This document shows positions 26,581-38,970 of a stretch of 64,000 nt of DNA, piece by piece; positions within the stretch are counted from its first letter, which is position 1; each line of letters opens with the position of its first letter. The position numbers and the translations under genes were made by a program. The stretch is taken from contig CM114271.1 of the NCBI GenBank assembly GCA_050084515.1, positions 47,554,001 to 47,618,000 of the forward strand, given 5' to 3'. This stretch comes from Blasia pusilla. Lineage: Eukaryota > Marchantiophyta > Marchantiopsida > Blasiales. The notes beneath the pieces are model-generated. The model did not search any database, was not told the DNA's origin, and saw only the letters and a program-made list of their open reading frames with translations.

Positions 26581-27330
26581 ACTAGTAGGTTGTTCGTGAT
26601 ACGCTTTCCTCGATAGAAGACCTTAAAAAAAAATAGAAAACCTTAAAAAACAGGTGTTAATAATAGTTTTAAAATTTATATTTATGTTTTAAAAATTAAT
26701 TTAATTTTAAATTTTAAGTATAATTTTTATTTAAAAAAATTTTCATCTTGAGAAACAATACCCATCTACCCTTAATAATTTTACTCTTCCGTAAAAATTG
26801 GAAAATAACTATTTTTCCCCTCTCATTCTTCCCACGAAAATAATATTGAATAATTTAATTATTAATTAATTTTAATAAATGAAATAATTTTAAATTTTTC
26901 ATTCAAATTCGTTTTCCTTTCCCAAAATATCACATGTGAATTAATAAATTTATTTTAAAAAAATTTAATTATTCTTCCCAAATTTTAAATATAATTTCTA
27001 TTTTCTAAAATCTTAGAAGAGTATTAAAATTTCATTCTTGTAAGAAATTACAATCCTCCATTCAAATTTAAATAATATCCCAACCCCCTAAGTAATTTTA
27101 CACTTCCATTAAATTTAACCTAAATCTACTCCTTCTCAATTAAAATTTATTTTCCCTATCCATCAAATATGAAGTAGGACATAAATTCTAAATTTTTTGT
27201 TATTTATCAAAATTATTTTACTTTATTGATACTTTTAATAATACATTATAATATTAATTAAATTATTCATTGATTAATAAAAAATTCCTTTTCCATTCAA
27301 AAATTTCCTCTCTCCCTATTTCTACCCATT
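26580..27330. other. AT-rich tract
   Basis: This stretch is made of runs of A and T with very few G or C, for example around 26620-26760 and 26870-27020. It has no open frame of note. It could be a matrix-attachment-like region or decayed transposon DNA; the sequence does not decide. Confidence 0.4.
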
Positions 27331-27839
27331 TAATATGATTCAAACAACGAACTATCTTGTCTTATTATCTCGCTATCTTGTCAGATTATGCACATGGGAT
27401 TGTCAATTATTATATAGATTCGTAGCATATGCCTTCGGGTAGTGCGAATTGGAATGTCACGCTTCATTCACAAAATAATTCACGCTTTCGGATTAAATTG
27501 TAAAATTTTTGACATATGTATGTAATGTTATTAAATGGTCGTTTATTTTTTAGGAGTTAGTAGTATTATTGGATAGGATTTCATTTATATTAAAATTTAT
27601 TTTTTTCAAAGTATAAGAAGCATCCGATCATACGGAGATGACTACCAACATATCATCTAACATTGTGAGGTATCCTCCTACTCACAAAGATTTATGATCT
27701 CAACCAAGACCTGCAAATAATTTTCTGGCATATTTTCCGAAATGATTCTTTTCTTTGATGTTGCCTCATATGTATTTTTTAAGGGTTACTAGTGTGATGA
27801 TGTTTATCGTTACGATTTGTGTTGTGTTGATTTCAGGTC

Positions 27840-28110
27840 CCCTTTCTCTAGAAAAACCAAAAGTTGAATGGAATAAAGAGAAGGAAAGAATATTTCTTGA
27901 TTTGAATGAAGAGTGTTACTTCCATCATCGTAATTAAATGCAATGTGAGCTAAGATCAATAGCCATTTCTTACAAGTCACATGAGTTAAAGATCCAAAGG
28001 GACCATACCGCATGAGCTACAACAATTAAGAAATAAATCAGATGGATTAGTAAAAATGTATAAGAACAAAAAAATAAGATAAGGTAAAAGGGGTGCCAAA
28101 CCAAGTGAGT
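27840..28110 (+). pseudogene. Myb/SANT-like (trihelix type) fragment, probable Harbinger companion gene
   Basis: KVEWNKEKERIFLDLNEEC followed about 35 codons later by LRNKSDGLVKMYKNKK resembles the Myb_DNA-bind_3 pattern (W..E....F..L..EE, then LKNKWD.LKK.YK). PIF/Harbinger elements normally carry such a Myb-like gene beside the transposase, and a Harbinger transposase remnant lies convergent at 29.7-30.75 kb. Stops interrupt the frame (TAA near 27935 and others), so it is broken. The ORF start at 27755 is not meaningful. Confidence 0.45.
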
Positions 28111-28404
28111 GGGAATATTATGTTCAAATACAAGTTTAGAGGTCTATCACCAAAGGAATCATAAATATCAAGTACATATGATGGTAGTACTCAGATCCAA
28201 GAATCCGCTAGAATAAACTTTTTTTTTTTAATAAAGAAGAGTTCATCCATATTGAATCTCAATCGTCATTTATTCATATTATATCCAATGAGGGCAAGAA
28301 AGTTATAGATTAGTTGAGTTATCCAACTTTTCATTCATCAATAGATACAACATAACATGAACCACTAGATACACTTATAACCCATACATCAAATATGAGT
28401 TCAA

Positions 28405-28446
28405 GTGAAATTTGTCGTGCGCATACACATCGCTACACAACATACA
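28405..28446 (-). repeat. Small piece of Ty3/gypsy LTR block A
   Basis: GTCGTGCGCATACACATCGC and the following bases are the reverse complement of the end of block A at about 59072-59105. It shows that the gypsy family also left fragments here. Confidence 0.5.
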
Positions 28447-28559
28447 TCGTTGTCACCGAACACACACACAAACACGCATGATCCTATGCTAACTCATGGC
28501 ATCCAAACAACGAGACAAGAAGTACCAAAATATCTCCAATAAAGTAAGATCCAATCTTT

Positions 28560-29055
28560 CTCTACATCATCTCACACCATAGCTCTCAAAGGTGTGCACT
28601 CTCTCTCATGTCAAACCAAACCCACTCTCCTAATGAGAGGCTCGGGCTACACTCACAAGGCAAGGGACCATAGCTCCGCCGCCTCATGCTAAGAGGTTCA
28701 ACAAAGAGAGAATGAGTTCTCAAGCTCTCTCTCCTTGAGGTATACTCCTCCCCTCTCCCAAGCTCTCTCCATGGTAACCTATTCTCCCAAGTCACCTCCT
28801 TGGCTCTTGACCTGATGTAGGAGGTCAAGGGTCACTTACCAAAAATAGTAAGTCGATCATATACTCAAAATGGTACTTACCTAAAATAGTAAGTTCCTCA
28901 ATATGGCTCCAAATGAGCCGAAACGAAGGGGAAACCTGCTATCTCAGGTTTCGAAGGGCCTCAGCAGGTCACCCTCGACCTATTGGGTGTGTCCTCCACT
29001 ACTCATGAAGGCGCTCTATTAGATCTCACCGATCTATCCTAAAAGACGTGACAAA
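28560..29055 (+). repeat. Dispersed repeat C, copy 1 (LTR-like)
   Basis: About 490 bases match the reverse complement of 63130-63600 along their whole length, with shared phrases such as GACCTGATGTAGGAGGTCAAG, CCAAATGAGCCGAAACGAAG and GATCTCACCGATCTATCCTA. A shorter copy lies at 37380-37630 in the same orientation. One border reads TGTCACG in the inverted copy, which would suit an LTR terminus. Here it interrupts the Harbinger remnant between its two gene pieces. Confidence 0.6.
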
Positions 29056-29699
29056 TTCCACATATAGGAAAAAGTCAAAGAAGCAAAGCATGCTCTCAAC
29101 GGGGTGAACAACTCAATAGAAAAACAAAGCCAAAAGATACTAGTGATAATATTACACAATCAATGAATGTTTTTATTTAAGTTTTGAAAGAGACAATTGA
29201 GAAGAAAACCCAACAAGAAGATAATAAATCAGAGCTAATATCTCAAATGTTCAAACTTCATCATAGGGAGTTTCAGTTGAAGAGAGAAAAGCCAAGTGAA
29301 AAATCATCAACAATGTCTACTTCTAAAAAATAAGTTTGTATGATCTACCTCAAATTCTATCATTGCTCAAGTAAAAGTGTGTGTTGTAACTTTAAAGAGT
29401 CATAAGACTCTTTAAATAATTTTGCTCATACTTATTCACCCAAGATTATTCTTCTCCTCTTAAGTGCACTTCCATGTTGTGATAGGATAATTCCAGCATT
29501 TATCCTCTTATATATCCACTAGATTGATGTCTTGTAGTAGGGGCTTTGCATGTAGTATAATAAAGTTATACAGACCTCTATATGCAAGCGTTACTTTAGA
29601 CACCAATTTTAGAGATATTAAATAATCGCGTAGAATTGTCCATCATTTTTTTTCAAATGATCAAAAGTATTTTCGATTGTCACTCTTGCCTTTGATGTA

Positions 29700-30750
29700 T
29701 ATCTATCAAATATGTTTTACAATGGATTTCCTTGATGTAGGTGTTGATGGAAAAGCTTCAATAGCCATGGTCGTAGGAATTAGGCGATATCATCAAGTAC
29801 TATAGACGGAATGACTTGAACCTTTCTATTTTCAAGTGGCAATGTGATTTCTGGTTGAGAGAGGATATATTTCTCTTCAATGCATTGAAACACTATGGAT
29901 TGACTTAAATGTGTAGCATCATGAGTGGATCCAAGTTTGGTACAACATAAATCCCCAAACTTCATATCAATATCATATATACTATGAAGAAGCATTGAAT
30001 AATCACATACACCTTGAAGAAGCATCAAATACTTAGAGTAACAATCCTCATAGTACTCTGGGAAATATTTCATAGCACATTTGAATTTAAATTTTATGTG
30101 AGGCCCATCTATGGCTCCTATGATTTGTGAAACTTTACATATACGCTTCTATTTGCGCGTTAAATCATTTCATCAATTGTTGGCCATCTAGCATGTTTGG
30201 CATATAATTAATGTCTACTCATTAGAATATCAGTGATAATGGATGTGTATGTGACGATTTTTAATTTCGAATCCCATATAAGTCGCTTAGATTAGAAGTG
30301 GTAGAATAAAGGCAAATCAATAGATAACTTTGGCCACAAAATTTTCTATCTCAACTCTCTTTCTTGCTTTTTCCCACGTTGACATAGGTGGCATGAATGG
30401 TTCAATTACATCTATTAGTTTCTAGATATTTTCAAAAGACATTCTATATTGACTTCTCATGTCAATGTAAAAAAAGATGTCATTATAAGTTCTAACCTTC
30501 TTATGAATGACCTCCCATCATGTGAATCATCTTGGTATCACCCAAAACTCTCTTCCTCCACTTGATTGAAGTTCATGTCACTCTTCATCATGGAATAGAG
30601 CATGAGTAAACCTTGAATATCGACTTTGTCATCTTCTATGGTCTCCATCACAAAAGTAATGAAATAGATTTTGCTAAATGTTCCTCCTTTAGGAAACCAC
30701 ACAAAAGAATAACTAATTTTTTTTTGTAAAAATTTCCAAAATAGTCTCAA
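29700..30750 (-). pseudogene. PIF/Harbinger DDE transposase remnant
   Basis: The minus strand reads IIGAIDGPHIKFKFKC near 30125-30080, then CYSKYLMLLQGVCDYSMLL, FGDLCCTKLGSTHDATHLSQS and PQVIPSIVLDDIAYPIPT-like sequence down to about 29770. This corresponds to the DDE nuclease of HARBI1/PIF transposases: first Asp in AIDG.HI, LQGV.D, then GS.HDA with the second acidic position. An open N-terminal piece lies at 30750-30538. Stops separate the two, and I did not find the third acidic motif, so the gene is dead. Confidence 0.65.
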
Positions 30751-31900
30751 TGAAGGCCTCCTTATTCTTCACCTACCTCAATATGTTTGTCCAACTTCTT
30801 TTTCTAAAATTAAATAAGAAGTAAAGAAAAAGAATGGACACTATGACCCCCTTAAATGTGATGTGACTGTGTGAAATTCTCTATAGTTTGTACGAAGGAG
30901 ATTTAGTTGGTACCCTAAATCTCTTCCTTCCCTTCCTTAACCCACGACTTTAAAAATACTAAAAGAGGGTTAGAACAAAGTCTAATGTAGTCCCGTTGGT
31001 GGTGAACGGAGCTAGAGAAGTGCGATTCCATGTGAATTTCCCTTCTTACACCATTTATATCGATTTGGAACAGGATGGCTCCAACACCAAATGGAGACTT
31101 CTATAAAAGAGTAAGAGCTACTTTATTCCATTTGTTAGGCTGAGGAAGCTTGAAATTAGGTGTGAGAGTCACGAAAGGGAGTTAGGGTCGGGTTGCATTT
31201 TTCACAATTATAATCTTAAGGGTTTATGACATACCAAGAAGCTTTTCTCATTTTAATTTTCTTTCTCATATTTCATCAATTTTCAAATATTTCATGAAAA
31301 TTTTAGTTAATTGAGTGATATTAGGATTACATTCAACATATTTTTAACGTGTTTTTATTGAAGGATTATTTTTTTGGTGAAGAAGAATTGCAATATCTTT
31401 TGAGGATTGCAATAAAGCATGACATTGAAGATCATCATGGCCATGGGCTCTTCATGTTCTATTTCATGGTTCTTGAGTGCCAGCAAAGTGAATGATTAAC
31501 AAGAGAAACAATTCAAAAAGATTTTTGGATCAGACCAAGGTTATTCACATAGTGGGAGGTCATTCACAAGGAGGTATGGACTACTAAGGAAGATTTTATC
31601 TACTCACATGTATGAGGTAACAATATAGAATATCCTACAAAAGTTTCCAAACACTAGTGGACGAGATAGTACCGCTCATGCCAACTATGTTCGAATGGGA
31701 GAGAGAAAGAAAGATAATTGATTTCGCTAAATTGTTGCACAAGTCATGTATTAATAGAACATGAAGAGAACCCTATGAACCATGGTCTCTTGGCTCTGTC
31801 TAAAGAATGGAAAACCTAGTATATTCTAAATCTCACGTATTTGTTAATATATTAGTAGAATATTTTTCTCAACCAAGGAGGAAGATACAATATGAGCACG

Positions 31901-32006
<106 letters not shown>

Positions 32007-32554
32007 GGTTGCTAATTTCATGACTTGCAAGGACCGGATTTAGATTGCCAAGTTCTTATACAAGTGTGTGAAAGCTAGAGAGCATAACCTAGATTGTTTG
32101 AAGATCTATTAAATTATCCTCCTATGAGCGCTTCTTGCTCAAATCTCGCACAATTTTCCAATCAAAGTCCCATGATGCTTGATCCAACCCCCCCTGGAAA
32201 AAAAACATTGACTTCTTAGGTTTTTGGCGTAGGATTGCATGCTTGTGCATGAGTTTATTTTAGTGAGGATCTGAATGGATGTTTTTACGAGTGTTAAAAG
32301 GGGCAATAATTATATAAGTTTTATCTTTTCTCTTGATAAATATGTGAATTTTGGAAAAAAAATTGTTGTATCTAAGGTAATTCTTCAGATAACCAATCAA
32401 TTTCTATCAGCCAAGAAATAATCTTGGCTAAAAAGTCCTTCTTAATTTTCCACTCTAACTTTCCTACTTTCCTTTCTACTTCTTTCCTAACTTCCTTGTA
32501 TTTTTTTCCCCTATTTCCTTCATCACATCCTTGGAAGCAAGGATCATTATCATA

Positions 32555-33165
32555 TCTTAGTTAGCTGACATGTAGAGTTCAACCATATTGATGAGGTAGA
32601 GATCAACAACCTATTCGAGTATAAGTTTATCTTGAGATGTCAGATCTCATTGGAGATAGCTCAATCCATTGCTTCAAGATGGTCATTTAGGATAATTTCC
32701 CTCTTTTACTATTTTGGGTTAAGTGATTTGCTGACTAAATCAAGAGCTAGGGTGTGAGAGTCGAGGGTGAGGAGGCTTGACAGAGGTGAGATTAGAGCAA
32801 CGAGGCTAGGTCTGCCAAGGGTGGGATCTGAGAAGAGACGAATGAGGCCTCAAGGGGGGCTAAGTGTGAAAGGGAGAGTCGAATAGAGAAGTGGTTGTGA
32901 TAGAGCTACCACAAATTGCGTTAGAGCCTAGAGCGTACGAGATGGATGATAGAGTGGAGGGAGCTTGATGGAGCGGACGTCCATAGGGGCTACACCATGG
33001 AGTTGGGAGAGTTGAAAATGGTGAAGGCTATTGTCAAGTGAATGGATGTAGTGTGTGAGGTAGGGTTGTCATCACAACGTACTTCCATGGTTCGAAAGAA
33101 TGGGGTAGTTTGAGCAATGTTAGTGGCATTGCATAGATTGGAGTAAGATACCAAGGGGATGGTTG
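32555..33165 (+). mobile_element. Ty3/gypsy fragment: LTR start of block B and 5' leader
   Basis: TTAGTTAGCTGAC with TGTAGAGTTC (about 32557-32580) matches the start of block B at 59731. GTCATCAC...TTCGAAAGAATGGGGTAGT and GAGTAAGATACCAAGGGG (about 33068-33160) match the leader just before gag at 51640-51735. The intervening DNA is diverged. It is a decayed plus-strand copy of the 5' part of the family. Confidence 0.55.
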
Positions 33166-33379
33166 AATGTGTGGGGCTGTGTTTAAGACACAACAAGGAG
33201 CGCAAATATCCAAGTTAGTCACAAAAGAAATCCAAATATCCCCAAAATGCATGAAACGGATTTCCCCAAAATTCCTATTAACCTTGAAAGCCTTTAGATC
33301 TCAAGGAACCAATGAAATTTGGAGCCTTCTCAAAGAAAAGGAGGAAAACATGGAAAATCAAGATAACTGGTGTTAATTA

Positions 33380-33960
33380 GCCCCTAATCCCTTCCTTATA
33401 AGCATTTTGGGTTCACTTGTGGGCCCTTTGATTATGGTTTTTCTCCCAAAATAGGTTTGGGAAGGGAGAAGAGGATGAAGGCATGTTCAAATCTAGCCTC
33501 CACCAATCCTACACTGCTACGTGCAGCCGGGGGGTTTGGGGGATGTGGGCCAAACGCGAGCTTGGCGGATAAGTCAGGGGCATCCACGTGACAACGCCCA
33601 ATTTTCTGGACGGATTGGTGCCAATGGCGCGGGCTACACGGCAGGCTACAATTGGGCAGGGATAGGCCTAGGAGCGTAGGGCACGGGCTGGGGTGGGCCT
33701 TTTTTTGGGGCCAACATGATCGATGCGAGGAATGAGGACGGACGGATGCAATCCCGACTCGTTCGTGATGGGGGCTCCGCGAGGGCTACAAATCCGGTGT
33801 TAAAAATGGGCGTCGGACAAGATACAGACTGGTCAAGCAAGGATGGAATGCTCGGGTGCCATGGGCCTAGGTCCGGGCCGCGGATATGCGGGCCCATGGA
33901 TCTTGCACTTGGGCTAGCATGGACCTGTTTGTCCTCGGGATGGACATAAGTCCGCGTGAA
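33380..33960. other. GC-rich stretch without recognised content
   Basis: Frames exist on both strands but none shows a domain. It lies between two pieces of the same retroelement family and is probably transposon-derived filler. Confidence 0.3.
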
Positions 33961-33964
33961 ACCT

Positions 33965-34140
33965 TGGCATTGAGTCTAGTATCTCTTGGAAATCACACCA
34001 TGTGTCAAAATCTTGGATGAATTCATCAAGATCAATGGTCTTCACTGCACTCGAGAAATGATGCATACCCATGTGGCTCATGTTGTCCATCTCTCCCTCC
34101 CCACACAACACTATCTCCATTTGCGATCTCACACTAGACC
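33965..34140 (-). pseudogene. Gag fragment of the Ty3/gypsy family (N-terminal part)
   Basis: TIDLDEFIQDFDTWCDFQEI on the minus strand matches TIDLDDFIQEVDTWCDFQEI of the Gag at 51.74 kb, together with the preceding Met-rich helix region (MDNMSHMGMHHFSSAV). It is adjacent to a perfect-looking hairpin and to an out-of-order second gag piece. Confidence 0.7.
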
Positions 34141-34187
34141 CGTTGTCTAATGATGACGATGGTCATCATTGGACAACGGGTCTAGTG
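34132..34187. repeat. 26-bp inverted repeat with 4-base loop
   Basis: The left arm 34132-34157 and right arm 34162-34187 are complementary at 25 of 26 positions, with GATG between. It sits at the junction of two gag fragments that are out of order, so it probably marks an inversion or foldback event rather than a terminator. Confidence 0.8.
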
Positions 34188-34189
34188 AT

Positions 34190-35900
34190 CGTAGTTGGGA
34201 TGGTTTCTCAAAAATGATCCTCCATATCTCTGGCTACTGTGTATAATGTCAATGCCATTGATTTGGCATCGAGTAACCTCAATGCCATAGCGGAAATCTT
34301 CTACTATAGGTGCTCTATTTGAGTAGCCATCCCAACCTCACGCCTTGAGTCTCCCTTGACTTGTCTAGGTGACGGACCTCTACCTCCTCCACGGGCATAT
34401 CCCCCACCCTCATGGAAAAATCCTTTCCATGTCCCCCTATCAGATCACCTGGTGCACGAACTCTATGCCCACCCAGACCGCCAACTCGCTCTGGTCCTTG
34501 GTCCGGACGTAACTCAGGGTGTAAACTAAAATACCTCGTGCGTGTATGACCATACCACTGACAATGGTCACACTGGTATACTCCTAGTTTCGGCCCATCT
34601 ACTCCTCTAGGCTAGGGCATGCATCCACTACCTTGATGAGTGCAATCTTATTGGCGATGGGCTTCTTGACATGCCCATCAAACACTTTGGAGGCAGTTGC
34701 TAATCCGTATATGACGGCATGAGTCTCTATGGCACATGCTCGTAGTAACCTCCCTAAGCTCGCGGTGCCACACTCATATTTCAAAATCCATGTTGCTTCA
34801 TTGGTGGTGCAAGAAATCGTGACTACTCTCACGCATGACTCATGACTATTACACTCTCCTCGGCCATGTTGTGCTAAAAAGAACTATGCCATCCCAAAGA
34901 TATATCTCAACGTAGGTAAGGTGCGCATCAGAAGTACTGCATCCCTCACCCGTTTCTGTATGTCTTATTCTAACATCCCATACCATGCTTGAATAACCTA
35001 GGCCTCTGTCATCCCCTAAGTGATGGTAGTCAGAGAACGCATGCGAGTAAATGCCTCCCGCAAACGCTCCCTTGTGCGCCTATGGAAGTTATGGATGTTG
35101 TGCAACTTCTCAATCCATACCCCTTGGTGTTTTTCCGTAACTCCGCAAAGAATTCAACCAGAGGGTTGAAACTAGGAAAAACCCCCTACTAGACAATGCA
35201 ACTGCTTGAGTCAACTAACCCTCCTTGAACCTCACTAGTGGCAGACAAAGTAGCCTCCCCTAGGTCCTCCTCCTCACCTAGAAATCGCTTAGTCCATGAC
35301 ACGTAATGTGGATCATAGTGGAGTCATCACGCCTCAATCTCAGATGCATACCTCAAGGAAAAATCATGTTAATCATCCATGTACCCCTCTCTAGGTGTTG
35401 GAACATCTCGTTCCATGTTGTAAAAGGATTAAACTCTCTAAAGTTCCTAGCCTTTTATGAGTCATACTTACTCCTAAACTAGGCAATGAAGTGGTGTAAC
35501 TCTATGGTATCCACAACTCCCAAAAACCTACGCGATCCTCTATCCTCGTCGTCCATATCGTACACCCACACAGTAGGACCACTCATTACGTGCGATGATG
35601 CACTAAAATACTCCCCCTCTATATCCTTTCCCTTGTGTGAGGATGATATAGAAGGAGGTCGAGACGGTCCCTCATATGGAGCCCTCAAAACCTCCCACCT
35701 CTCTGCATAAACCCTCTAGAGCTACTCTCAAGCACACCACCTTGCCTCTCAAAGTCCCGGAAGGATACCGTGATGACCCCCATGCCCTTCTCACACGATC
35801 ACTCTCACTCTTGCGAGTAACCCCCCAATCACTCATCCTAAATATGCAACACTCAATCTACACTCCCTCTCATTGAGGCGTGTAATGTACGACAACCAAT
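34190..35900 (-). pseudogene. Gag remnant of the Ty3/gypsy family with zinc knuckle
   Basis: Minus-strand pieces match the Gag of the 50-59 kb element. RRFLGVVDTIELHHFIA (about 35530-35480) corresponds to RRFSGAVGTIDLDDFIQ. FNPFTTWNEMFQHLE follows (about 35430-35390). CDHCQWYGHTRTRY (about 34575-34535) corresponds to the CCHC knuckle CDHCHRYGHTRDRC, with the last Cys changed to Tyr. Many stops and shifts are present. Confidence 0.65.
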
Positions 35901-37380
35901 GGCGTGGTGCGGTAAGTCAAAAAAGTTTCTATGATCTCATCGAGGGAGTATACCCGCAACTCTAGACATCCCACACAAGTCTAGGCCTCTAAAATTATAC
36001 ATCAATGATGCTCTCAACATCTACAGAAACCCAATATCCCTATTGACTGACCAATACCCAGAAATCCCTCATACTTGCAAGGCTAAAGACCAAAATTGGT
36101 AACGTGAACAATGTCGATGTCGCTTCTAAGCAACTGCAAACTTGAACCCAACTCGGTTATGAAGATAACTCCTCCAATCAGGAAGTTGTACTTCCCTAGT
36201 GCTTACGATGCTCAAACCTCCTCGATGTATGGTGCGGGTATAACGGTATGATGCGGTACAATGCGGTACTAGCAACACGGAACGACTAGAAAAATTTGGC
36301 ATTTGGGGACGGGATGCAACATGCAGCGGCATCCCGTCCTCTATCAGCCATAAACGCTTTGCTCCTCAATGTTGGTGCGGTTGTACGATGGAGACCACGA
36401 GCGGCATGGCGTGTTGCAACTACGGTTGTCACAGTACGTTATTCAATCATTTTCAAGCAACTACTAACCATTATGCATGGCTGACCATACCTCCAAACTC
36501 ATCCCCATCCGTCGACGACATTTGAATAGCGACAAGCGGTGGTTGACAATCTTGAAATAAACGATAGTGGTGGAACGATAGATGGCCGATGAAGATCAAT
36601 GGTAATTATCGTATGTGACACATGGATAAACATGGTTCTATTTTAACCTTATTCAAAATTTAATGTCTTCTTCTTTTTCCACTCCACTAACCCCTTTAAA
36701 AAATGGTCAACTCACTAAAATTACTCCACTAAGCCCCACAAATCTTAGGTCAATATCCATTAGATAAATTTTTCACTTGAATTCACCCTTAGATCACTTT
36801 TTCTCTTATCTTATATACTAAAATAAAAGGATGTTTACTTTTCTAGCTGCACCAAATGAAGTTATAAGATTTAAAATTTTTTTACCTTCATGCATTGGCT
36901 ATAGCTGAGCTCCAATGTTGAAATTGCACACCATTTCTTCGATAATGTGCATGACTTCCTAATCTACAACAAACATCAAATCAGGTTATTCATCCAACCT
37001 TTCATCTGAAACTCGTAGCGATTGTAGTGCAACCCACGGCCTAAACTCCTACAAAAAAATCAATAGCGCTTCCACACTGATTTCTTACACAAAAAATTTC
37101 AAACCTATACAAATGAAATTTAGCAAGCTAACGGGTGCTACAATGAGCACCAACATGAAGAATCCAATCTCCTTACTCAAATTTTATAAAAAATTGGGTA
37201 GCACTTAATTCCGTGCATCATTCTCTCGTACAAATATCTGCCCAACAAAACATTCAAATGAATGGCTCTTGCTCCCATGAGCAATCCCATGAGTCACTGG
37301 ATAGGGAACGCAGTCCCCAACTTGCAACAACAACGAGAAACCACTGAGCTCCCACATTGTAGCGCTCTCAATCTCTTATT
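35900..37380. other. No gene recognised
   Basis: Short frames at 36126 and 36296 overlap on opposite strands and lack domains. The phrase TACAATGCGGTA/TATGATGCGGTA is locally repeated near 36230-36265. Otherwise I see only diverged, AT-leaning DNA, probably old transposon sequence. Confidence 0.3.
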
Positions 37381-37630
37381 CTTGGCTCTTGACTTGCTAT
37401 AGGGATAAAGGGCCACTTCCCAAAGTGGAAAATCAACTCTACTCCTAATGGTAACTTAATTGAAATATTAAATTTCTCTTTATAGCCCCAAATGAGCCAA
37501 AACAAAGGGGAAACTTGCTCTCTCAGGTTATACATGGCAAGTCATCCTCGATCTCTTGAGGCTATCCTATGATATCCTTGAGGGCGCTCTACCATAAGCT
37601 TGTCAATCCATCCTAACATATGTGACATAC
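37380..37630 (+). repeat. Dispersed repeat C, partial copy 2
   Basis: GGCTCTTGACTTGCTATAGG, CCAAATGAGCCAAAACAAAG and GGCGCTCTACCATAAGCTTG correspond to the same order of phrases in repeat C at 28.78-29.04 kb. Confidence 0.5.
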
Positions 37631-37654
37631 TAGATCATGTCATGTGGATGTGGT

Positions 37655-37835
37655 GTATGCTATTTGGTGTTAGGGGGATCCAACTACCAATTAGGAGGGA
37701 AATTGTGTGGATTGGTATACAAACATGAGTGTATTTTTTGTTTGAGTGGATCTACTCATGCGTTAGAAAGATTGATGTTGTGTTAAAGATGTGAGCATCA
37801 ATATAGATTGTGAAGCGATGTGTATGAAAATGATA
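37655..37835 (+). mobile_element. Ty3/gypsy fragment: polypurine tract and LTR block A
   Basis: GGGGGATCCAACTACCAATTAGGAGGGAAATTGTGTGG lines up with the end of the 50-59 kb element (58940-58978), including the purine tract, and is followed by block A as far as GCGATGTGTATG. It independently supports the 3' LTR start just after the purine tract. Confidence 0.6.
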
Positions 37836-38339
37836 TCATTTACAATTCTACACTCAATCCCTCATACATGTTCTCTTTTCCATTTACTTATCCTATCACA
37901 ATTTTACATCCTTGGCAAGACTTAAACCTAGATGGGCCTCCCACTAATTGGGATCCAAGGATCCTACCCCTCATAATACTTGAAGCTCTTCATAAGAAGC
38001 TACAATTTGCTACAAAAGGGTTCCCAACTCCCACTCCCCCGCTATCTTACATATTTAGAATACTAAGTGGACTTAGAAACTTCTGAACCTCATTTACAAC
38101 CTCTATTGGAGTGTTAGAAATATATCTTGTGAGAATGGAGTAGACATATCTAAAGTGTGTAGAATTCTACCAAAGTATAACAAAATCAACTAAGAGATCT
38201 TTATAATCAAGCGTTGTCCCCTCTAAGGCAATCCTAAGCACCATCCTCAACTTTCTTGATTTGAAATTGCCTTTAGAAAGTTAGGTCTTGTAAGTTTTTT
38301 ATTGGAGAAGTTCGACAATCCAACAAAAAACTTCTTGAA

Positions 38340-38970
38340 ATCATATATCTCTTTCACGATAAGAGGTTTAGAGGAATAGAAATATTCAATAATCTTCTCT
38401 AATGAATTTAAACAACATAAATTCTTGTGACAAAGATGTCAAGAGAAATGACTAAACATTTGATCAATTTGATCATGAGTATGTCCAACCATGAAAAACC
38501 CAACTTTCACTTTATGGAATACCTCTTTCTCCACAAGCATATTAAGATACGCAAGTAAATGCTTATTTTCATTTCCCCGCATAATGTTTTCAAGCTGCAA
38601 GTAGAGGACAAGAGGAAGATTAGCTTCCCATTCTTTGATAATATTATGTAAAACTTTCATGGTCAAATTCATCTTATTTCGAATGTTCGGGTAATTCAAA
38701 AAAACCCTAGACAATGACTTCTTGTTGAAGTTGAGATATCGTACCATATGTACTAATATGAAATACTTCTTTTCCATATTTTTGGGCATACAAATGAAAT
38801 GAGGTAGTTCTGATTTCTTCGGATCCATCCCATAGATAACCACTCCAACATACTTTTCTAGAGAAGTGAATCATTTCTTGCAATGTTTCAAAAGTTTCTC
38901 CCTCTCTTTCATTTGTTGATTTCGGTGTGTAGCTAATGCGAACACATACTTTTCTATGCAAGAATATATG
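38340..38970 (-). pseudogene. DUF7869-like transposon-associated protein fragment
   Basis: The minus strand reads LPHFICMPKNMEKKY, then LPLVLYLQLENIMRGNENKH, LLAYLNMLVEKEVFHKVKVG and FFMVGHTHDQIDQMFSHFS. The string L.L(D/E)N..REN.N..., LVE..VF..V..GFL.VGHTH..IDQ.FS..S is what I know from the DUF7869 family, often found with repeats in plants, algae and animals and suspected to be an RNase-H-fold transposase. A second frame (38961-38707) carries the upstream part, so there is a frameshift near 38830. No ends or partner genes were seen. Confidence 0.55.
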
